From contig NW_021167079.1 of the NCBI RefSeq assembly GCF_003711515.1, positions 5,884,385 to 5,948,384 of the forward strand: a stretch of DNA of 64,000 nt, in the 5' to 3' direction. The stretch comes from Sodiomyces alkalinus F11 (lineage: Eukaryota > Ascomycota > Sordariomycetes > Glomerellales > Plectosphaerellaceae). Shown here one piece after another: positions 22,493 to 31,169 of this stretch (position 1 is the stretch's first letter; every line of letters begins with the position of its first letter). The notes beneath the pieces are model-generated. The model saw nothing but the letters and a program-made list of their open reading frames with translations. It had not been told where the DNA came from and did not search any database. Made by a program: the position numbers and the translations under genes.

Positions 22493-25217
22493 ATGGGACC
22501 CGCCGCAGTGTATCCCTCCAACGTCAACAAGACCCCTCTTCACCCTGGCGGTGTTGCGTAAGTCTCCTCTCTGTTCCGTCTCCCTCTTTCTCTTCTCCCT
22601 CTTTTCTCTTGCATCTACCAAGAGAAGTAGGCAATGCCATTGGATTCAGGACTGACCTAGTGATACTTCTTAGGCCGCACCAGGAACACACCGAGCTTGG
22701 TATGATAACACCACCTGCCCCTTGACTAGAATCGAAGCCCACCTCGATGTTCGGCCGACTTCGTTGAACATTGGGTTACATCTCTTCGTCAATGGCGTGG
22801 CAGACAATTAGGCGATGGAGAGCGATGGTACTAACTCGCTGCAATAGAGGAGGAGCTCCTTGAGACCGCGCACATCGACTACAACCGAGTTTCCATTGTA
22901 TGTTCAAAAGAATCATTTCTCTTCCGGTTCATGCTTCTATTGAAAGTGACTAACAGCGGATATCCGAACTCTAGATTCCTAATGCCTCCGTGCCCGCGCT
23001 CTATGAAGATGCTCTTGTCTACGAGACTGGCTCAGCCATCACATCTACCGGTGCCTTGACAGCATACTCAGGCAAGAAGACGGGCCGGTCACCACTGGAC
23101 AAGCGTATCGTCGAGGAAGATTCATCCAAGAATGACATCTGGTATGTTACGGTCTCAATCTACCGCCTCGACAAAAAAACTCAGGTCTTTGCTTTCCGAT
23201 GTGCTCATTGTTACTAACACGAATTTTCTGATAGGTGGGGACCTGTCAACAAGCCCATGTCACCCGAGGTAAGCAAGCGAATGGAATGATTTGATGATGC
23301 GCCGTTATGCACGTCCCGATGGTCCAGCCCCAGCCACCGATAATCCGGGGAAGAAACAGGGTGTGCTGGACCGGGCTACTTTGTTCCTATCCCCTCTTGA
23401 GCCGCTGCAATGCGCTGCATCGCCCGCCGCCCGCCGCCTTGCCCTGTAACGTGCATACATCATGATCCCCTTTTCCCGGGACAGATTTGCCAGAAAGTCA
23501 TTCATTCCCCTGTCAATTTCCCTGCATTTCCTTCCCTTTCGTTTCCGGGGCAAAGAGAGTTTCTCTCCTCCACCGCGGCATTCGACTTCGGCTGCGTTGG
23601 GGTTGGCCGTAGAGCCGAGACTGCTTCCCCCATCGTTCCCCGCAACGTCCCACCTGTGTCGTCATAGGGGCATCTTGATTCTTCCGAGTCAGCTTCACAC
23701 TTTCCCCCTTTTCCCCGGATTGCCCCACAAAACCATCCCCACAATTTCATCCCCTTTCTCTTATGTACCAATGCCAAACGTTGTTACTTGATTCCCTTTC
23801 CCGACAGTACCCGGGCGTCTTGCCTTATCCGTACCATAGCATAGCTCTTGGCTTACACGTGAGAATTGTACAGGTCTGGAAGATCAACCGCGAGCGAGCG
23901 ATTGACTACCTTAATACAAGAAACCGCATCTACGTCGTGGATGGCTACGCAGGATGGGATGAGAAGTACAGGATCCGCGTGCGCGTCATTTGCGCGCGTG
24001 CCTACCACGCTCTCTTCATGAGGAACATGCTCATTCGCCCTTCCCGGGAAGAGCTCGCCCACTTCCACCCCGACTACACCATCTACAACGCCGGTTCCTT
24101 CCCCGCGAACCGCTACACCACCGGCATGACCTCGGCCACTTCAGTAGCCATCAACTTCGCCGAGAAGGAGATGGTCATCCTCGGCACCGAGTACGCCGGC
24201 GAGATGAAGAAGGGCATTTTCACCGTCCTGTTTTACGAGATGCCCGTCAAGCACAACGTCCTGACCCTGCACTCTTCGGCCAACGAGGGCAAGGACGGCG
24301 ATGTCACCCTCTTCTTCGGTTTGTCCGGCACCGGCAAGACCACCCTGTCTGCCGACCCCCAGCGTTCTCTCATCGGCGACGACGAACACTGCTGGAGCGA
24401 CAACGGCGTCTTCAATATTGAGGGCGGCTGCTATGCCAAGACCATTGGCCTGTCGGCCGAGAAGGAGCCCGACATTTTCGGCGCCATCCGCTTCGGCTCC
24501 GTCCTCGAGAACGTCGTCTTCGACCCGGAGACTCGTGTCGTTGACTACGACGACTGCACCCTCACCGAGAACACCCGATGCGCCTACCCCATCGAGTACA
24601 TCAACAACGCCAAGATCCCCTGCAAGTCCGACTCGCATCCCACCAACATCATCCTCCTCACCTGCGACGCCCGCGGCGTTCTCCCGCCCATCTCCAAGCT
24701 CAACAGCGCCCAGACCATGTTCCACTTCATCTCCGGCTACACCTCCAAGATGGCCGGCACCGAAGACGGCGTCAACGAGCCCCAGGCCACCTTCTCCTCC
24801 TGCTTCGCCCAGCCGTTCCTCGCCCTCCATCCTATGCGCTATGCCAAGATGCTGGCCGACAAGATCGAGCAACACCAGGCCAACGCCTGGCTCCTCAACA
24901 CCGGTTGGGTCGGCGCCGGTTTCGCCCAGGGCGGCAAGCGGTGCCCGCTCAAGTACACCCGCGCCATCCTCGACGCCATCCACTCGGGCGAGCTCGCCAA
25001 CGTCGAGTACGAGAACTACGAGGTCTTCAACCTCCAGGTCCCCACGACCTGCCCCAACGTCCCCGCGGAGCTGCTCAACCCCAGAAAGGCCTGGACCGCC
25101 GGCACTGAGAGCTTCGAGAACGAGGTCAGGAAACTCGGCGGCCTCTTTGTCGAAAACTTCAAGAAGTACGAGAGCGAGGCGACCGAGGAGGTCATCAAGG
25201 CCGGCCCCGTCTTGTAA
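22493..25217 (+). CDS. pck1: Phosphoenolpyruvate carboxykinase (ATP)
   Basis: Converts oxaloacetate and ATP to phosphoenolpyruvate, CO2 and ADP; the committed cytosolic step of gluconeogenesis from acetate, fatty acids and amino acids. Six exons keep phase: 22493-22557, 22674-22699, 22848-22897, 22975-23141, 23235-23268 and 23874-25217 (561 aa, the normal fungal length). Recognisable blocks are [48 protein letters not shown] with [12 protein letters not shown], the kinase-1a P-loop [36 protein letters not shown] (metal and oxaloacetate site), and [20 protein letters not shown]. Intron 5 (23269-23873, 605 bp) is far longer than the other introns. An upstream in-frame ATG at 22181 could add 104 residues, but the family start fits 22493. 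Expression is probably carbon-source regulated, by family knowledge only. Confidence 0.95.
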
Positions 25218-25843
25218 AAGAAAGAGAAAAAAAAAATTGATTGACAGGCATGTGTGATGTGGGACCCCAAAAAATTGCATCATTCCTCTTGCCCTTATTC
25301 CTTTTTGTTCCAGCCTTTTTTGCGCATAGGTTATGGGCTCATGGTCAGGATTATCATCGCAATTTTTCGCGATTGCTTTTTTCTTCTTCTTTTTTCTTCT
25401 TCATCAACTGTTTATTCAAAAAGAAAGGGGGGCACATGGAAATCAACCTGCACGCCTGAAGAAACATGGCGATATGTGCTAGGTGTCTAATGGAATCGCG
25501 GCCTGGGTAGGGCTGCATGAGAATCGGAGATTCATGAAGTTTATAGGACAACGAATTGAAGGGGCTGGGATATACCCCGCGCCGTAGGACTAGAAGAATG
25601 AAAGTGCCTCGCTTCGCAAAGCGCAGGCAATTTGAAGTTTTACTACCTCGTTCAATACACTTGCAGTTCTTTGTGTGCTGCATCAGTATGTGAAACGTCG
25701 GCAAGGCAGGGCTTGTGTGTAGTCTTTGTTTTGGGGGTCGCACGTAGATTACCACACTCTCCGCGATTTTCTACTGTACCACATCCATACACACAACATA
25801 CACGTAGCACACCCCGCAATGAACCAACGACGCTGCTCTCGGG
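25218..25843. other. Convergent 3' region between PEPCK and the methyltransferase gene
   Basis: The 3' flanks of two convergent genes. Poly-A and poly-T/C tracts lie at 25220-25240 and 25376-25405. I see no coding sequence. Confidence 0.6.
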
Positions 25844-26298
25844 TCAGGACTTCTTGGTCGCGATGATCCAATGCAAGCTCCCACAAGGCCACAAATGCAG
25901 CTCGCTCCCGCTCCGCACCTCCCAGTCGTCGACGCTCGAAGCCCCGCAACTCCTCATCAAAGCCTCGACCTCGTCCGGCGTCCGGGTCCGGAGGGAGCTG
26001 ATCCAGCCGTCGAACACCACGACGAAGGGCAGCACGGGGACGAGGTAGGTGAAGAGGAGGAGGGACCAGGAGCGCAGGCGCCAGGCGTGGTAGGGCGCGG
26101 TGAGGAGGAAGCCGATGCCGAGGAGCAGGCAGGTGACGAAGGAGCCTGCGTCGCGGCCCTGCAGCTCGAAGATGGCGAAGCCGTGGGAGGTTTCGAGGGT
26201 GTTTTTGAGGATGGCGCGGGCGAGGGGGTCGTCGAAGTGGTGGAAGGCGAGGTTGAAGAGGCGGAAGATGTTTTTCTTCTTCTTTTGCTGCTGCTGCT

Positions 26299-26337
<39 letters not shown>

Positions 26338-26927
26338 TCCCGGGGTCTATGCTGGTCCCGTTGCTGTTGTTGGTGGCCCTCCTCTTTGCCGTGCTGGGTT
26401 CCGGTGCTCGGTCTTCCGCTCGGCTGGCGTAGTGATCTAGAAATGCGTCGCCGGGGTTGGAGGCATCGATGGGGCCGGGTTCATAGAGGATGTGTTGTGA
26501 TTTGGCGGAGGCCCGGGCCCAGGCTTCCGGGTTGGGGTGGAGGTCGGTGAGGACGAAGTCGACCGGAGGCAGTGACGCGTCGTGGAGGCGGCGGTTGATG
26601 AATCGCTCAATGGTGGGGGTCGGTCCGCCGGACCCTGCGCAGAAGTCGACGTAGGTTTGGGAGGAGAGAGACGGGCCTAGCTCGTTGTGGAGGAGGGTCG
26701 CGGCGATACGGGCAGGAGAGTCGCGTTGGAGGACGGGGATGCGTGCGACCCAGGCTTCCTGGAGGACATTTTGAACGTGAGCACGGAGGAAAGACGGAAA
26801 CCTGGATCATCGGGAGGTTCAGGTCAGTTCGCTCTCGTTGTCAATTGGGAAAGCACTAAGGGTGATTTATTTACCAGGGCTGGTCGTCTATCTCGAAGAG
26901 GTGGAAGCGAGGCAGTAATGGCGCCAT
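25844..26927 (-). CDS. SAM-dependent methyltransferase-like protein with C-terminal membrane segment
   Basis: Two exons on the minus strand, 26927-26875 and 26801-25844, join in phase to 336 aa. The second exon has no ATG, GTG or TTG codon in frame until 26035, so simple ORF calls miss most of the gene; I translated it by hand and found no stop. A glycine motif FCAGSGGPTP (near residue 71) and FVLTDLHPNPEAW (near 105) match class I SAM-binding strands of a fungal methyltransferase family. A run of about 13 Pro then 5 Gln comes from a microsatellite. The block NIFRLFNLAFHHFDDPLAR is the usual post-binding segment. Residues about 225-280 are hydrophobic and may form one or two membrane spans, followed by a terminal motif ELHLWPCGSLHWIIATKK. 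The substrate is unknown. It is divergent from the P450 and shares its 522-bp promoter region. Confidence 0.78.
26285..26337 (-). repeat. CGG/CTG repeat coding poly-Pro/poly-Gln
   Basis: On the plus strand a GCTGCTGCTGCTGC run is followed by about 12 GGC units. In the minus-strand methyltransferase this reads as poly-Pro followed by poly-Gln and Lys, an insertion between two conserved blocks. Confidence 0.9.
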
Positions 26928-27449
26928 TGTGATCGGGCTTTCTAACGCATGAAGCAGAAGCGAAGGGGTTTTCTCTTGAACACTTCTGGACGATGTCAAT
27001 TGGTAGTAGCCGGATACCTTGAGTCGAGATGGTGTTGAGGACTGGTTTCTGTTCAAGGTAATTTTTGGGGTACCTCACGTTAAGGTAAGGTACTCTTGTG
27101 ATCTACCTTACCCGTACCTCCGAAACTATTCGGTGTGGACCTTGTTCTTTGTTGTCTGACAACGTCACCACTGCGACTGTTTCCATGGCGGAGTACTCTG
27201 GAGAAACAGTGGGGTTGGGGTTGGGGTTGTTGGGGGAAGGAGAAGGGGAGATTTGTTGGGTGCGACACGAAGTACGGAGTTATGTAAGAAAGTACGAATC
27301 GCACGAGTGCCAGCCAGTGCGTTAGGAAGGAGCAGTCCGAACAACATCATTCCCTGCTCTTCGCCGTCTTCAGAAGATTTGGCCGGAAATTTGAGTCCCT
27401 CGAGACAGCTGGGCGTCTGGCTGAATGATCCCCTTCCATCGACCTCAGC
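26928..27449. other. Divergent promoter of methyltransferase and P450
   Basis: A 522-bp shared upstream region. It has ACCTCACGTTAAGGTAAGGTAC-like motifs at 27070-27116, a G-rich block at 27211-27236 with four G-runs, and an AGTACGGAGT motif at 27271-27280. No TATA box is obvious. Confidence 0.6.
27211..27236 (+). promoter_or_regulatory. Potential G-quadruplex motif
   Basis: Four runs of at least four G separated by TT, TT and TTGTT loops lie in the divergent promoter, 214 bp before the P450 start. The sequence meets the usual pattern for an intramolecular G-quadruplex; a regulatory role is inference. Confidence 0.5.
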
Positions 27450-29297
27450 ATGGCCCTTGTCGATGGGCATATACTCTTCGCTTGCTCATTCCCGCTTCTC
27501 CTGTTCCTCTTCTGGGTCTTGTTCGGCCAGAGTAAGCTACGGCGCAACGGTGTTGTTCTGAGGTGCGGCAAAGAGTCAAACAAGAAAACCACTCGAGAGT
27601 TGGGAAACGGGAAACGTCTTTCACTTCCATCTTGACTGGATACCGCCACTAACACACTAACACCTCGCCAGGAAACCTCCGAATACGTGGCCCCTGGTAG
27701 GCAACGGCATCGTGTTTCTTCGAGAGAGGCAGAAGCTATTCTCCTGGTTCGCCAAGTGCGAGCGTCTGTACGGATATGAAACGTTGCAAATCTCAGTCCC
27801 CTCCCTTCCTCCAGGGATCATCATCAGTGATCCTAGAAATCTAGACTATGTCTTCAAGAATGAGGGTGTTTTCTCCAAGGGCGACTTTGTGAAGAAACGG
27901 TCCTGGGACTTGTTCGGTACGTCAAGGAAGGACACCTCAATTGTTGCTCTGTCATAAACAATGCCGCGAAAACAACCCCTTCGACTGACCCTGTTGCTGC
28001 TGGCAGGGCATGGCATCATTAACGCAGATGGTGAGGTCTGGAAGGTCCAGAGAAAGGCTGGTCTGAGATTTCTCAACACGACAAACTTGAAGGTCCTGAC
28101 TCAAACCGCCCTGCCCCAATACCTTCAACAGAGTATAGACTTTCTGGATACCCAAGCGGCGGCCGGATCTCTCGTGGACTTGCAAGCTGTTTTCCATGAA
28201 ATCACTACCCAGCTCATGGGGAGCATGGCATACAATGTGAGTGAATAGCAGACGGTGCTGTGTTTCTTCCTGGCCTCTACATCCGGATATTTAACTCATC
28301 CCCCCTTGCCCCCTTCCCCTTGTAGATGGAAATGCATGCCGATGATAATTTCAGCGTCGCATTCGATCATGCCTCAGGAGTGACGGCCGAAAGGTTTCAA
28401 AACCCGCTATGGTTCGTTACGGAGGTCTTCTTCGGATCTCGGTTTCGGCGAAGCGTCTCCATTGTGAAATCCTACGGTGCTGCCATGGTAGCAAACGCAG
28501 TTCGCGATCGACGTCGAATAGATTCCGAGGCGAAACCAAACGAATCCGAGCATGACGGTGGCCGAGGGTTGAAACAAGTCGAAGGAAGCCTCATACAGTC
28601 TTTCCTGGACGCCATTGGCGACGAGAGTTTGGTCGCTGACGCCGCCCTTAATTATCTCTCAGCTGGTCGGGATACCACGGCCCAAGTCCTGACCTGGACT
28701 TTTTATCTTCTCATGCGGCATCCCGACGTCGTGGCCCAGATCCGCACCGAAGTGTCACGCGTCATTGGTGCCGACGGCCAGAATATCGGCTCGTCATTCC
28801 AGCTTCGACCCGCCTGCCTCGGTGATGTCGCAGCTTTACCTTTTACCCACGCGGTCTTCAACGAGGCACTCCGGCTGTATCCTCCAGTTCCTTTCGAGAT
28901 CAAACAGTCCATGGAGGCCACCACCCTACCAGACGGGACTTTCCTGCCCAGAGACTCCGTGGTGGTATGGTGCCCCTGGGCCATGAACCGGTCACGTCTC
29001 ACCTGGGGGGTTGCCTCGGAGGATTTTCAGCCGCAGCGTTGGTTGGACCAGAGCGGGAGCAAAGTGATCACCCGAAGCGCATCCGAGTTTCCTGTTTTCA
29101 ATGGCGGGCCAAGGACATGTCTGGGGAAGCGGATGGCAGAGCTGATGGCCACGCAAGTCATCGCCGTCATGGTTTTGAAGTTCGATTTCATAGAGACAGA
29201 TCATGGCGAGAGGGTAAGCAAGAGCAGTCTCACTTTACCGATGAAGGGTGGCCTGCCTTGTCGGGTTAAGAAGAGAAAGGGAGGTCAGTTTCTCTAA
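27450..29297 (+). CDS. Cytochrome P450, CYP52-like
   Basis: Membrane-anchored haem monooxygenase; CYP52-type enzymes typically hydroxylate alkanes, fatty acids or related lipophilic substrates. Exons 27450-27562, 27672-27916, 28007-28236 and 28326-29297 give 519 aa. A hydrophobic N-terminal anchor (ILFACSFPLLLFLFWVLF) precedes the Pro-rich hinge KPPNTWPLVGNG. The helix C block DGEVWKVQRKAGLRFLN, helix I SAGRDTTAQVLTW (near 305-320), helix K EALRLYPPVP (Glu376) and the haem loop FNGGPRTCLGKRMA with Cys461 are intact, so the gene looks functional. It is divergent from the methyltransferase and runs convergently into the DOPA-dioxygenase-like gene with only 144 bp between stops. The true substrate cannot be told; family placement rests on overall similarity around helix I and the haem loop. 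Confidence 0.92.
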
Positions 29298-29441
29298 ACA
29301 AAGGACAAAACATCAAAATATATGTGTTCTTCGGAAGGCAGTTTAGCCTACATACAGCTGTGCATTATCTTATTGTCAACTCCACCCTTCGACCCAACCG
29401 GCGTGTAAGTCCCCGTCTTGAACATACCGTTGCTGAACTCC

Positions 29442-30284
29442 TCACTCAGACCGGTAGAAAATGGAGGTATCCAGGGGGATCTTCTCGCCCATCCAAAGTG
29501 CTCTCTGCGTGTGATTCCTGAGCTCTGCCTGCAGCTCAGGTACATCCTCCTCTACTGTGTTGGGGTGAACGAGGACCGAAAGAGGACCACGATAAATCGC
29601 AAGCCACGAGATGAAGGCGCCGAACTGCGCCGGGGTGAAGAGATCGACCTCAAACATGGCAACGGGATGCGGCCCAACGGGTTTGTCCCAGAAGCGATAG
29701 ATTCTGAGCTCGGGGACTTCAAAGAGTTGATAATTGGAATGGTAAGCGGCGCGCTCTGTGACCACGTTTCCCTGACTGAGGGGTGCCCTAGGGGTGCCCT
29801 AGGGAGGCCCTTGTTCTGTGGGGTTTCGGAAGAAGACATTAAAATAGGGGGGCGGGGCAGTCAATGAACTTACATTCTCGTCGAATCCGCTCAAACAGCT
29901 CTTTGGCGTATTTTACTTGCGTCGGGTTATTCTGATAGTGATATATGTGGACATCACTGGGCTCTTGTCAGCTACGACGCGCCATTCTGGTCCCTTTGCA
30001 GCATGAATTGCTGAACTCTTGAGGACGGAGAATGAAGCGAGAAGTGAAAGCACATAAAGATAGAGACAGAGAGCAGGCAGGGCAAGGAAGAAAGACACTC
30101 ACAAGCCACCCCTTCGACCGTTATCCAAGGGGGCTGTAAATGCCTCGTAAGCCTTACTGAGCCCATCTGCCCTTGGCGAGTTCTTCAGGCTTTTGCCATC
30201 CTCGGCCACCTCTTCCGGTAGTGGTGCGGCATTCTCGAAGCCTGCCAACGGAGAGGGATACTGATAGGATGCGGGGTCGATCAT
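29442..30284 (-). CDS. DOPA 4,5-dioxygenase family protein
   Basis: Small extradiol-type ring-cleavage dioxygenase family; the characterised fungal member opens the DOPA ring on the way to betalain-type pigments, but most family members are uncharacterised. Three exons on the minus strand, 30284-30103, 29956-29874 and 29716-29442, join in phase to 179 aa. The joined protein reads through the family signature: DVHIYHYQNNPTQVKYAKEL, then FPELRIYRFWDKPVGPHPVA, MFEVDLFTPAQFGAFISWL, GPLSVLVHPNT and RNHTQRALWMGEK. The conserved His residues (in HIYHY, GPHP, VHP and NHTQ) are the likely metal and substrate ligands. Intron 2 (29717-29873) contains a direct repeat of AGGGGTGCCCT. The position next to a P450 and a methyltransferase makes a role in aromatic secondary metabolism conceivable, not shown. 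Confidence 0.88.
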
Positions 30285-31169
30285 CTTCGCTTGTTGAAAG
30301 GACAGCGCCTACAATGAAGTACAGAACAGCTGGGCAAGTGCCAAGTGGCAAGACGAGATTGAGATGGGAGGATGTATGTGTGTGGGTGTAAAAGTGGGGG
30401 AAGTATGATGGGATGGATGGGGTTCGTATTAGGAGGATCTTGAAGTTATATCGGACATCCAAGTGGATATAGACGTGACTGTTGTTTACCTTACCGGGCA
30501 CCTTCCCTTAGTACCTTACCTTATGGAGCATTCCACATTTACACGTATAATTCGGCTGAGAAATGGCATTAATCAGCAGTTCTGTGTTACCCTGACGATG
30601 CGAAGTACCTAACTGTACTCCGTCCTTGCAGTTATCACCTTGGATATTCGTGTCCAAGGTAGGTAGCTTGTATCGCCGCTTCTTAAGCATACCGAGGCCG
30701 TTTGCGGGAGCTGGATAGCTCCGGCATCGTCATCAGAGGTGGCAGTGAAGTATGTTAGCCGGTCCCTACGCATTTCGAAACAAAGCTCGACCCAGAAATC
30801 TGCTCTCTGTCACCAGGAACGTGCTATTCAACACCATGTTGACTTTGTATATTCGCGGATCTACACTACCTAGGTACGGTCGGTACCTTAGGTAGTAAAA
30901 TGCGGACTGGCCTGGCCGACGCACGATCCGAACAAAGACCGGTACAGAGAAACGTGACGACCCACATAAGCATGGCGTCAGCGATTAATGATGAATACCC
31001 GGATGACATGGTCATGTGACCTCGCGTCACGGTAGCGGGATGTGGGCCCAAGACACAGACATCCAAGTTCCAACAGTTTGTCACTAATAGCCTCTCGACT
31101 TCGTGAACCTGACATGCTCTTTTCCACATCACCCTCTTGCACGCCCAGTCTCTACCCGAGACGTCCTGA
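30285..31169. other. Divergent promoter region, DOPA-dioxygenase-like gene / rad4
   Basis: 885 bp without a recognised gene. It carries TACCTTACC motifs at 30487-30525, a GTACTCCGTCC motif near 30615-30625 and CTACCTAGGTACGG...GGTACCTTAGGTAG at 30867-30895, plus a GATGTATGTGTGTGGGTGT stretch near 30372. Confidence 0.55.

Noticed and set aside
24141..25283. 380-codon minus-strand open frame
   Set aside because: Antisense shadow of PEPCK exon 6, with a Val/Gly/Leu/Asp-biased product typical of reversed C-ending codons.
27211..27236. Telomere-like GGGGTT repeat
   Set aside because: Only about three units, located inside a gene-rich region, and not the fungal TTAGGG unit, so neither a telomere nor a clear interstitial telomere.
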